NCBI RefSeq assembly: GCF_000153925.1
Contig: NZ_DS264356.1
Coordinates: 64,713-128,712, forward strand
DNA length: 64,000 nucleotides
Origin: [Ruminococcus] torques ATCC 27756
GTDB taxonomy: Bacteria; Bacillota; Clostridia; Lachnospirales; Lachnospiraceae
Direction: 5' to 3'
Shown: one piece after another, positions 53,378 through 61,491 of the stretch
Position numbering within the stretch: the first letter of the stretch is position 1
Layout of the letters: each line of letters opens with the position of its first letter
Position numbers and translations under genes: made by a program
The notes under the pieces: model-generated
What the model saw: the letters and a program-made list of their open reading frames with translations, nothing else
Told to the model about the DNA's origin: nothing
The model's database searches: none

Positions 53378-55351
53378 CTATCGTTTTTCTCTGAGCTCAC
53401 CGTTTCTGTATGCGACAAGCAGTCGTTCAAGATCTTTTACCTGACGTTTGAGTTCCTCACCGATATCCGTATCTCCGACTAAAAGCCTCTCCCTGACTCT
53501 TTTCACTATCATCGTTTCGGAATGGATATCTTTTTCCTTTGCGATCGCCGACTCTGTAGATTCAAACGGCTCGTGCGCAACAAGCAGAAGTCCATATGAA
53601 TTAAAGATCAAAGTATAACCTGCAATTCCGGTTTCTTTCTGATACGCTTTGGAAAATCCGCCGTCGATCACAAGCACTTTCCCGCCGCATTTCACGGGAT
53701 TTTCCCCGTCTTTTCGTTTCACCGGAACATGTCCGTTGACAATATGAGACACCGCCGGGTCTAACCCAAACTCTTCCAATATCTGATTGATAACTTTTTC
53801 ATTTTCAAGCAGGGAGTAATACGGATTCTTTTTCTCTATGTGAGTTTCCGCATCTTGCAGAAAATACCGTTCAAAAGTTGCCATCTTATCTTTTCCGAAA
53901 AGCGGAGAATCAGGATGCAGCCATATATACCACATGATGTCCTTTCCATCCTGCCTTTCATTCTCATCAAGAGCAAAAAAGCCTTTTCTCACATAAGAAT
54001 CCAGAACATCATAAAGTTCTTTTCCACCGTAAGACTTGCCGAAAAGCCGAATTTCTTTCAATTTTCCGTCTTCTGTGAGCGGAACACATCCGTGATAGAG
54101 AAGATTATCATTGTAAACTTTATACAAACTTCCCTTGTTCAGCAAAAACCTCATATGCCTTTGAAGCTTCTCACAGTGCAGAAACGCCTTTTCAAGCCGC
54201 TTCATGATCTCCTCTTCCTCTTGAGTAAAAGCGTACGGATCTTTCGGATCGACTGTAGGAAACGCCGTATCCAAAAGCGGATATTTCTTTCCGTCCAGTT
54301 CAATCGTACCTTTTTCAAAATCAATTCTGTGCAAAAGCGCCCTGTTTTCTAAATGAAATGCTTTCTGCCGACGGATGATCTGCCCTTCCACTTTAAATTG
54401 AATGATGGAGATTGCTTTATGAATCCTCATATTCATTTGCATCTCATCAGGATCTATCCCTTCAACCGCTTTTAACCGAAAACAAATACACGGATCATCC
54501 CCGTAAATCCGAAGGGCAAATGCTGCCAGAGGAAGAAGATTGATCCCATATCCATCCTCCAAAATATCGAGATTTCCGTAACGTGCACAGATGCGGATCA
54601 CATTCGCAATACAGCCCCATTGTCCCGCAGCCGCTCCCATCCAAAGTATATCATGATTTCCCCACTGAATATCGACAGAGTGATAAGACATCAGTTTATC
54701 CATAATAATATGAGGACCGGGACCTCTGTCATAAATATCGCCGACAATATGCAGATGATCTACAACGAGCCTTTGGATCAACTCTGAAATTGCCTCGATA
54801 AAATCTTCTGCTCTTCCGATCCGTATAATCGTTGAAATAATCTCATTATAATATGATTCCTTATCATGTACCTCCGCTTTCTCCGTGATCAGTTCCTCGA
54901 TCACATAAGCAAAATTTGGGGGAAGCGCCTTTCTTACTTTCGACCGCGTATACTTGCTCGCCGCTCTTTTGGCAACTTCGATCAAACGATATAGATGTAC
55001 TTTATACCAGTCTTCCATATTCGTCTCTGTCTGCCGGATCAGGTCCATCTTTGCTCTCGGATAATAGATCAGCGTTGCCAAAGATTTCTTATCTGCGGCA
55101 CTCATCGTATTTCCGAACACATCCTCGATCTTTCTTCGGACAGATCCGGATCCGTTTTTTAAAACATGAGAAAAAGCCTCATACTCACCGTGTACATCTG
55201 TCAGAAAATGTTCTGTTCCTTTCGGCAGATTCAAAATCGCCTGAAGATTGATGATCTCCGTCGATGCCGCCGCGATTGTCGGATATAAGTCTGACAATCG
55301 GGTCAAATACCGTTTCTGGAGTTCTTTCAGTTCTTTATATTCTTCTTTCAT
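53378..55351 (-). CDS. fbp: fructose-1,6-bisphosphatase, class 3
   Basis: Gluconeogenic phosphatase of the Firmicutes type, 657 residues. The metallophosphatase core has [34 protein letters not shown] and [20 protein letters not shown]. The C-terminal part has [20 protein letters not shown] and [20 protein letters not shown]. The ATG at 55351 starts [16 protein letters not shown] and has a G-rich site upstream; an in-frame start 51 bases earlier is less likely. It follows dapB, with no overlap. Confidence 0.95.
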   Translation of the reverse strand: MKEEYKELKELQKRYLTRLSDLYPTIAAASTEIINLQAILNLPKGTEHFLTDVHGEYEAFSHVLKNGSGSVRRKIEDVFGNTMSAADKKSLATLIYYPRAKMDLIRQTETNMEDWYKVHLYRLIEVAKRAASKYTRSKVRKALPPNFAYVIEELITEKAEVHDKESYYNEIISTIIRIGRAEDFIEAISELIQRLVVDHLHIVGDIYDRGPGPHIIMDKLMSYHSVDIQWGNHDILWMGAAAGQWGCIANVIRICARYGNLDILEDGYGINLLPLAAFALRIYGDDPCICFRLKAVEGIDPDEMQMNMRIHKAISIIQFKVEGQIIRRQKAFHLENRALLHRIDFEKGTIELDGKKYPLLDTAFPTVDPKDPYAFTQEEEEIMKRLEKAFLHCEKLQRHMRFLLNKGSLYKVYNDNLLYHGCVPLTEDGKLKEIRLFGKSYGGKELYDVLDSYVRKGFFALDENERQDGKDIMWYIWLHPDSPLFGKDKMATFERYFLQDAETHIEKKNPYYSLLENEKVINQILEEFGLDPAVSHIVNGHVPVKRKDGENPVKCGGKVLVIDGGFSKAYQKETGIAGYTLIFNSYGLLLVAHEPFESTESAIAKEKDIHSETMIVKRVRERLLVGDTDIGEELKRQVKDLERLLVAYRNGELREKR

Positions 55352-55414
55352 GCTTGTCTGCCCCCTTGTTCCACAATACACCGCACAATTTATATCTCTC
55401 ATGTACGTCGGATG

Positions 55415-56173
55415 TCACAATCCGACCACATCGCTCATATCATACATACCGCTTTCTTTTCCGGCAAGGAATTTTGCCGCCTCGACAGCGCCTTTTCCGA
55501 ATACGCTTCTCGAGTATGCCGTATGTTTAAATTCGATCACTTCGTCTGTTCCCGCAAAGATCACCTCATGTTCCCCTACGATCGTACCTCCGCGAAGAGC
55601 TGAAATTCCGATTTCTTTTGCATCACGTTTCTGGCGGACAGTGCTTCTGTCATATACATAATGATATTCGTTTCCAAGCGCTTCATTCACCGAATCCGCA
55701 AGTGCAAGCGCTGTTCCGCTCGGGGCATCCAGTTTCTGATTGTGATGTTTTTCCACAAGTTCAATATCATATCCCGCCGGAGCAAGCACTTTTGCCGCAT
55801 CTTTTAAAAGTTTTAAAAGGAGATTAATTCCAAGAGACATATTCGCCGACTTTAACACCGCCGTCTTCTCTGCCGCCTTCTCTGCTTTTGCAAGCTGCTC
55901 TTCCGAAAGTCCTGTCGTGCAAAGCACAACCGGAAGTTTCTTATCCACGCAATAATCCAAAAGCGAATCCACTGCTCCCGCATTTGAAAAATCGATCACA
56001 ACATCTGCGTCTTCCGTACATTTTTCCACCGAATCAAATACCGGATAATCATTCGGCGTTTCTGTATATGTGTCAACACCTGCCGTAATAACGGCATTTT
56101 CATCATTTTTTACGATCTCCGTGATCATCCTTCCCATTTTTCCGTTGCATCCATGCATCATTATTTTAATCAT
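55415..56173 (-). CDS. dapB: 4-hydroxy-tetrahydrodipicolinate reductase
   Basis: Reduces the DapA product on the way to lysine and diaminopimelate. 252 residues. The NAD(P)H motif is IKIMMHGCNGKMGRMITEIV; the catalytic motif is ELVEKHHNQKLDAPSGTALALA, with His and Lys in HHNQKLDAPSGTA. The C-terminal EVIFAGTDEVIEFKHTAYSR and RSVFGKGAVEAAKFL are typical. AGGAGG precedes the ATG. No dapA is adjacent. Confidence 0.97.
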   Translation of the reverse strand: MIKIMMHGCNGKMGRMITEIVKNDENAVITAGVDTYTETPNDYPVFDSVEKCTEDADVVIDFSNAGAVDSLLDYCVDKKLPVVLCTTGLSEEQLAKAEKAAEKTAVLKSANMSLGINLLLKLLKDAAKVLAPAGYDIELVEKHHNQKLDAPSGTALALADSVNEALGNEYHYVYDRSTVRQKRDAKEIGISALRGGTIVGEHEVIFAGTDEVIEFKHTAYSRSVFGKGAVEAAKFLAGKESGMYDMSDVVGL

Positions 56174-56280
56174 TTTATTTTCCTCCTGCCTGTATCATTT
56201 CACGTTTCAAAAACAATCGTTCACTACAAGTTTTTTTCCTGCGGCTCATTATTGAATCAAAAACGGATTTTTCTCTACTC

Positions 56281-56332
56281 AAAAAAGGATATCACATTTG
56301 AGTTCGCATCTCAACATATGATATCCTTTTCA
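56281..56332. terminator. double-stem hairpin upstream of dapB
   Basis: Outer 12-bp stem (56283-56294 with 56319-56330) and inner TTGAG/CTCAA stem. A-run and T-run flank both sides, so it can end the minus-strand transcript of the 169-residue gene. Confidence 0.75.
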
Positions 56333-56445
56333 CAAAGTTTCTCGTAACAATTCAGCCACGATAAGCGCACAGTGCGGTTTTACGAATGGCGTGGGCTGAA
56401 CTGTTACAGTTTCTCGATAACCGGTTCGTCAGATCATACCCGTCT

Positions 56446-56955
56446 TTATTCCTCATGCAAAGATAAAATCTCTGTAATATTTGACAGGTCGATTTCCGGA
56501 TCGATCACCTTGAAACCTATCGTAACTTTTGTCACGTTACAGCCGGCTACATTGAATTTATTATACCATGATATAACTCCATGATATGACGATGCAGGTG
56601 CATTCCCCTTTTCAATACACTTCGTATGGATCAGATTGTTTTTTAACACCTCATATTCAAAAGAGTCTATCATTAAATAATTGCTGTCATAATAAACCGA
56701 AAACTTAGACTCCATATCAAATATATATTTATCGGCAAATTCAAAATAAATCTTCTCTGTCCGGTTATCCTTCGCCTCATATTGTATGGAACAAACTCTG
56801 CTCTCATTATGATCAATAAATAAATCTTTTTTAGAACTTTCCTTTTTTAAGATACTTTGTAAATCAGTCTGCTTAAAACTAAGTATCGAATATCCCGCGC
56901 ATATCAATAAAACAAATACTGCGGCTATTGACAATAATTTGATTTTATCTTTCAT
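56446..56955 (-). CDS. small membrane-anchored protein of unknown function
   Basis: 169 residues. One N-terminal membrane helix (LLSIAAVFVLLICAGYSIL, about 6-24) is followed by an extracellular domain predicted to be beta-rich: DNRTEKIYFEFADKYIFDM, SFEYEVLKNNLIHTKCI, and GVISWYNKFNVAGCNV. Two or three Cys residues could pair. No known family was recognised. It is more AT-rich than its neighbours, which may point to transfer. Its promoter region includes a run of nine G (56992-57000). GAGGAA precedes the ATG. Confidence 0.65.
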   Translation of the reverse strand: MKDKIKLLSIAAVFVLLICAGYSILSFKQTDLQSILKKESSKKDLFIDHNESRVCSIQYEAKDNRTEKIYFEFADKYIFDMESKFSVYYDSNYLMIDSFEYEVLKNNLIHTKCIEKGNAPASSYHGVISWYNKFNVAGCNVTKVTIGFKVIDPEIDLSNITEILSLHEE

Positions 56956-56985
56956 GTGAAGTTCCTCATAAACCTTTCAAGACAA

Positions 56986-57018
56986 CTTATCGGGGGGGGG
57001 CAGCTACACAACAGTCAA
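56986..57018 (-). promoter_or_regulatory. candidate promoter with a homopolymer in the spacer
   Basis: On the minus strand, TTGACT (57013-57018) and GATAAG (56986-56991) are 21 bases apart. Nine of those bases are a C9 run (G9 on plus, 56992-57000). Loss of three or four C would bring the boxes to 17-18 bases. Confidence 0.4.
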
Positions 57019-57020
57019 AG

Positions 57021-57054
57021 CGCCCGCAAAACAGTGCGAACAGTTTTGCGGGCG
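57021..57054 (-). terminator. hpf terminator
   Basis: Perfect 12-bp GC-rich stem (57021-57032 with 57043-57054) with a 10-base loop, 50 bases after the hpf stop. A short T-run follows on minus. Confidence 0.75.
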
Positions 57055-57103
57055 TTCTGTACGTTAATTCTGTTTACTGATGAAAAATGACAATTCGGTC
57101 AGT

Positions 57104-57661
57104 TTATGAAAATTCCGGCTCGATCAGTCCGAAAGATCCGTCCTTTCTTTTGTATACAACATTTACTTCATCTGTTTCTGCGTTTGAGAAAACGAAAAAG
57201 CTATGTCCGAGCAGTTCCATCTGGATGCAGGCATCTTCAGGGAACATCGGTTTAATACCAAACTTTTTCGTGCGGACGATGCGGATTTCATCGTCATCAG
57301 ATGACTCGTCGTCGGATTCGATAAACTCTTTTTTAATGCTTCCTGACGGAACAGCAGCAGTAGGATGTCCCTGGCTTTTCGCAACAAGTTTGTTTTTATA
57401 TTTACGAAGCTGCCGTTCAATAACCTCTTCTACAAGGTCGATCGACACATACATGTCGCTGCTCGTCTGCTCGGAGCGGATGATAGATCCTTTTACAGGA
57501 ATCGTCACTTCGATTTTCTGACGTCCTTTTTCCACGCTAAGCGTTACGATGATTTCTGTTTCAGGAGTGAAATACCTCTCAAGTTTTCCTAACTTTTGTT
57601 CGATAGCCTCTTTAAGCCCCGGTGTTACTTCAATGTTTTTTCCGCTGATGATAAAATTCAT
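57104..57661 (-). CDS. hpf: ribosome hibernation promoting factor, long form
   Basis: 185 residues. The N-terminal HPF/RaiA domain MNFIISGKNIEVTPGLKEAI binds the 30S decoding region. The C-terminal domain (IRIVRTKKFGIKPMFPEDAC, QMELLGHSFFVFSNAETDEV) makes ribosome dimers. An acidic linker joins them. This long form is typical of Firmicutes. The ATG at 57661 has AAAGGAG 9 bases upstream; the earlier in-frame start has none. It follows typA by 88 bases, so the two may share a transcript. Confidence 0.95.
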   Translation of the reverse strand: MNFIISGKNIEVTPGLKEAIEQKLGKLERYFTPETEIIVTLSVEKGRQKIEVTIPVKGSIIRSEQTSSDMYVSIDLVEEVIERQLRKYKNKLVAKSQGHPTAAVPSGSIKKEFIESDDESSDDDEIRIVRTKKFGIKPMFPEDACIQMELLGHSFFVFSNAETDEVNVVYKRKDGSFGLIEPEFS

Positions 57662-57749
57662 GCTGTTCAACTCCTTTTTGTATATACTTAACATAAACAT
57701 GTGTAAAAAGGATGTTTATATTATGAAAATATTATAACACAGAACAGCT

Positions 57750-59642
57750 CTAATGTATATAATAAATCGTTTTGAATTCTGTAAATTCTTCAAATTTCAT
57801 TAAATTTTCATAATTTATTTCATCATACTTCTCTTCCGCATCCTTGAATCCAGGATTTTTTTTGCGGATACGCAGCGTCTTCGGCGTCACCTCCAAAAGC
57901 TCGTCGGTGTCGATAAAATCAAGAGCCTGCTCAAGACTTAAAATTTTAGGCGGAGTCAGTCTCAAAGCTTCATCTGCGCTGGAGGAACGTGTATTTGTCA
58001 GATGCTTTGTCTTACATACGTTCAACTCAATATCATCTGTTTTTCCATTCTGGCCGATCACCATACCTGAATAAACCTTTTCTCCCGGTCCGATAAACAA
58101 AGTTCCGCGTTCCTGCGCGCTGTATAAACCATAAGTTACAGATTCACCTGTCTCAAATGCGATAAGCGATCCCTGCTTACGATACTGGATATCGCCTTTG
58201 TACGGCTCATATCCGTCGAAGCTTGTATTAATGATACCGTTTCCTTTTGTATCTGTCATAAATTCTCCGCGATATCCGATCAATCCTCTGGACGGAATGG
58301 AAAACTCAAGACGTGTGTAACCGCCGTTGGAAACCCCCATATTGCGAAGTTCTCCTTTTCTTTGGCCGAGTTTTTCGATTACAACTCCTGTAAATTCATC
58401 CGGCACATCAATATAAGCTGTCTCGATCGGCTCAAGTTTCTTTCCGTTTTCATCCGTATGATAGAGAACTTCCGCTTTGCTTACTGCAAACTCATATCCT
58501 TCGCGGCGCATATTTTCAATCAAAACGGACAAATGAAGTTCTCCGCGTCCCGACACTTTAAAACTGTCTGTATTTTCCATTTCTTCCACTCGAAGACTTA
58601 CGTCTGTGTTCAGCTCTTTAAACAGGCGGTCACGCAGATGGCGGGAAGTTACATATTTTCCTTCCTGTCCGGCAAAAGGACTGTCGTTTACAATAAACTG
58701 CATCGCAATCGTCGGTTCTGAAATTTTCTGGAAAGGAATTGCCTCTGCTTTTTCAGGAGAACAAAGCGTATCTCCGATCGATATATCAGAAATACCGGAA
58801 ATAGCGACGATCGATCCGATCGTTGCACTTTTAACTTCTGTTTTGCTCAATCCGTCAAATTCATATAATTTACTGATCTTTACTTTCTGCTGTTTGTCCG
58901 GATCATGGTGATTGACAAGTATCATATCCTGATTCACACTGATCGTTCCGTTATCCACTTTTCCGATACCGATACGTCCGACATATTCGTTGTAATCGAT
59001 CGTGCTGATCAGCACCTGCGTCGGAGCTTCAGGATCTCCTTCCGGAGCGGGAATATATTCGAGGATCGTTTCAAATAACGGTTTCATGTCCTGCTGCGGA
59101 TCAGACAGATCAAGGCATGCAACTCCTGCTTTGGCGGATGCATATACAAACGGGCACTCAAGCTGATCGTCAGATGCGCCAAGATCGATGAAAAGTTCAA
59201 GAACTTCGTCGATTACATCGTCAGGTCTTGCTTCGGGACGGTCGATCTTGTTGATGCAGACAATGACAGGAAGGCTTAATTCAAGCGCTTTTCTTAATAC
59301 AAATTTTGTCTGCGGCATTGCGCCTTCAAATGCGTCGACAACGAGGATCACGCCGTTGACCATTTTCAGCACACGTTCTACTTCTCCGCCAAAATCCGCA
59401 TGTCCCGGCGTATCGATAATGTTGATCTTTGTTCCTTTATAATGAACTGCCGTATTTTTGGACAGGATCGTGATCCCACGTTCCCGCTCAATATCGTTCG
59501 AGTCCATAACACGTTCCGCCACTTCCTGATTTTCACGGAAAACACCGCTTTGTTTTAAAAGCTCGTCAACCAATGTCGTCTTTCCGTGGTCAACATGGGC
59601 GATGATGGCAATGTTTCTTACATCTTCACGTTTTGTCTTCAT
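57750..59642 (-). CDS. typA: ribosome-binding GTPase TypA/BipA
   Basis: Translational GTPase that acts on the ribosome, mainly in stress and assembly. 630 residues. G1 IAHVDHGKTTLVDELL, G2 RGITILSKNTAV, G3 DTPGHADFGGEVERVL, G4 INKIDRPEARP; domains II and III and the TypA-specific C-terminal domain (RSSSADEALRLTPPKILSLE) follow. The length is slightly above the usual 605-615 because of a C-terminal extension. Promoter at 59716-59743. Confidence 0.96.
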   Translation of the reverse strand: MKTKREDVRNIAIIAHVDHGKTTLVDELLKQSGVFRENQEVAERVMDSNDIERERGITILSKNTAVHYKGTKINIIDTPGHADFGGEVERVLKMVNGVILVVDAFEGAMPQTKFVLRKALELSLPVIVCINKIDRPEARPDDVIDEVLELFIDLGASDDQLECPFVYASAKAGVACLDLSDPQQDMKPLFETILEYIPAPEGDPEAPTQVLISTIDYNEYVGRIGIGKVDNGTISVNQDMILVNHHDPDKQQKVKISKLYEFDGLSKTEVKSATIGSIVAISGISDISIGDTLCSPEKAEAIPFQKISEPTIAMQFIVNDSPFAGQEGKYVTSRHLRDRLFKELNTDVSLRVEEMENTDSFKVSGRGELHLSVLIENMRREGYEFAVSKAEVLYHTDENGKKLEPIETAYIDVPDEFTGVVIEKLGQRKGELRNMGVSNGGYTRLEFSIPSRGLIGYRGEFMTDTKGNGIINTSFDGYEPYKGDIQYRKQGSLIAFETGESVTYGLYSAQERGTLFIGPGEKVYSGMVIGQNGKTDDIELNVCKTKHLTNTRSSSADEALRLTPPKILSLEQALDFIDTDELLEVTPKTLRIRKKNPGFKDAEEKYDEINYENLMKFEEFTEFKTIYYIH

Positions 59643-59715
59643 AAATATACACTCTTTCTTTATTTTCCCCTGCTAAGGGAGTGATTTATAGTTATAGTTT
59701 TACTGCAACTGTTAT

Positions 59716-59743
59716 ATTTTATCATAAAATTTTCATTTTACAA
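59716..59743 (-). promoter_or_regulatory. typA promoter
   Basis: Minus-strand -35 TTGTAA (59738-59743) and -10 TAAAAT (59716-59721), 16-base spacer. The rest of the divergent gap up to 59891 shows only a small GCCGG...CCGGC hairpin near 59848-59866. Confidence 0.6.
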
Positions 59744-59891
59744 GAACGCATGTCGAAATTTTGTGTCGAACGATTCTGTATGAAATCAGTTCTAAACAAG
59801 ATGAAAAAAACATAAATTTAGTAGTGACTCAAAAATACAAGCAGTGCCGGACAGATACCCCGGCGATAAGAGGAGAGGAGAATTACAGAGC

Positions 59892-60521
59892 ATGTCAGAT
59901 AAGATTATTGAGAACAATCAGGTAACGGTTATAGGATCGGTGGCTTCGGAATTTACATACAGCCATGAAGTATTCGGAGAAGGATTTTATATGGTAGATA
60001 TTCTCGTGAAACGGCTGAGCAATTCCAGTGACAGGATCCCGGTCATGGTCTCGGAACGACTCATCGATGTAACGCAAGATTACAAAGGCAGAAGCATTAT
60101 GGTGTCAGGACAATTCCGGTCATATAACCGTCATGAAGAACAGAAAAACAGACTTGTTCTTTCAGTGTTTGCACGGGAAATGGAGTTCATCGAAGAAGAA
60201 CCGGACGGCGCAAAGACAAATCATATTTTACTGGAAGGATATATGTGCAAGACACCGGTATATCGAAAAACCCCTTTAGGACGTGAGATTGCGGATCTGC
60301 TTCTTGCCGTAAACCGCCCTTACGGGAAATCAGATTATATCCCTTGTATCTGCTGGGGAAGAAACGCACGGTACGCATCGAACTTCGATGTAGGAGAACA
60401 TGTGCGTATACTGGGAAGGATCCAAAGCAGAGAATATGTAAAGAAATTATCCGAAACAGAAACAGAGACAAGAACGGCATATGAAGTGTCAGTGAGCAAA
60501 CTGGAATGTATTGATGAGTAA
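59892..60521 (+). CDS. single-stranded DNA-binding-like protein with two OB folds
   Basis: 209 residues forming two tandem SSB-like OB domains: about 1-105 (NNQVTVIGSVASEFTYSHEV, VMVSERLIDV, GQFRSYNRHEEQKNRLVLSV) and about 110-209 (NHILLEGYMCKTPVYRKTPL, GREIADLLLAVNRPYGKSDY, IPCICWGRNARYA, GRIQSREYVKK). The second resembles bacterial SSB (GREIADLxLAVNR...YIPC). There is no acidic SSB tail DDDIPF, so it is not the main replication SSB. The ATG at 59892 is preceded by GAGGAGA. Its function may be in repair or conjugation; unknown. Confidence 0.8.
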   Translation: MSDKIIENNQVTVIGSVASEFTYSHEVFGEGFYMVDILVKRLSNSSDRIPVMVSERLIDVTQDYKGRSIMVSGQFRSYNRHEEQKNRLVLSVFAREMEFIEEEPDGAKTNHILLEGYMCKTPVYRKTPLGREIADLLLAVNRPYGKSDYIPCICWGRNARYASNFDVGEHVRILGRIQSREYVKKLSETETETRTAYEVSVSKLECIDE

Positions 60522-60572
60522 TCTCATCATTTAGCAAATCCGGGCTTTTGCTCGTTGCCTATACAAATAAGG

Positions 60573-60618
60573 AACGCTGCTTACAGGCAGACTGTCGCCT
60601 GTAAGCAGCGTTCTTTTT
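60573..60618 (+). terminator. terminator of the SSB-like gene
   Basis: Perfect 16-bp stem (60573-60588 with 60597-60612) followed by CTTTTTT. It directly abuts the converging YigZ-family gene stop. Confidence 0.92.
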
Positions 60619-61271
60619 TATTGTTCAAAAATTTTTATTCCTTCTTCTGTCTCCGCAAACCAGCACTGCTCCGTTTTTTCCGTCATCGCCTGTCCGTTCG
60701 TGCCTTCCATCAGCTCTTTCATCAGAAATCCCTCTTCGTCATCCGGCACAAGAACTGTAAGTTCTACTTTATCTGTATACACTGTATCAAGAACGGATAA
60801 TCCCCTTTGTCCTAAAATATACTGAATTTTTCCAAGTCCCGTATAGTCTGTAATAATTTTCAGTTTAAACCCATGTATCTTGGTTATAATAACCGTATGA
60901 GCAAGCGCCTCTGCCGCCGCCGACGTATACGCTCTTACAAGACCGCCTGTTCCGAGAAGCGTGCCGCCAAAGTATCTGGTGACAACAACAAATACATCTG
61001 TCAGTTTTTTCCCTCTTAACACTTCCAGTATCGGCTTCCCCGCCGTTCCTGCCGGTTCTCCGTCATCGCTCATTCTCTCTGCCGCCGGATTTCTTCCGAT
61101 TACATATGCCCAGCAGTGATGTCTGGCATCCCAGTGTTTTTTTCGGATTTCTTCCAAATGCGCAAACGCCTCTTCTTCATTTGAAACCGGAAATACCTCT
61201 GCTATAAAACGGGATTTTTTTTCCACAATTTCTCCTGTTCCTTCTGTATATACCGTATGATAACACTCCAT
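60618..61271 (-). CDS. YigZ/IMPACT family protein
   Basis: 217 residues. N-terminal IMPACT domain (UPF0029): EIVEKKSRFIAEVFPVSNEE, HWDARHHCWAYVIGRN, MSDDGEPAGTAGKPILEVL and VVVTRYFGGTLLGTGGLVRA. The C-terminal DUF1949 domain follows. Family members bind the ribosome or translation factors, or have unknown roles. The ATG at 61271 has AAGGAG 9 bases upstream, inside an earlier in-frame start, so it is preferred. Confidence 0.9.
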   Translation of the reverse strand: MECYHTVYTEGTGEIVEKKSRFIAEVFPVSNEEEAFAHLEEIRKKHWDARHHCWAYVIGRNPAAERMSDDGEPAGTAGKPILEVLRGKKLTDVFVVVTRYFGGTLLGTGGLVRAYTSAAAEALAHTVIITKIHGFKLKIITDYTGLGKIQYILGQRGLSVLDTVYTDKVELTVLVPDDEEGFLMKELMEGTNGQAMTEKTEQCWFAETEEGIKIFEQ

Positions 61272-61433
61272 TTTTATCTTCTCCTTTTTCATAAAACAGT
61301 TCCATACCTTTTCTACTATAGCAAAGACATGGAACATGTACAACCATTATGCGGATCTCTCGCCTGTACGAACGTGAAGATACTGATATTATGATTAAAA
61401 TTCTTTATAAAATATGAAGATTTCATTTTTTTC

Positions 61434-61462
61434 TTTATTTAAAAGACCTTATTTGATATAAT
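61434..61462 (+). promoter_or_regulatory. PBP gene promoter
   Basis: Perfect -10 TATAAT (61457-61462) with a weak -35 TTTATT (61434-61439) at 17 bases, 30 bases before the start codon. Confidence 0.5.
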
Positions 61463-61491
61463 CATAGAAGTTGAAAAGGAGGATGTTATTC

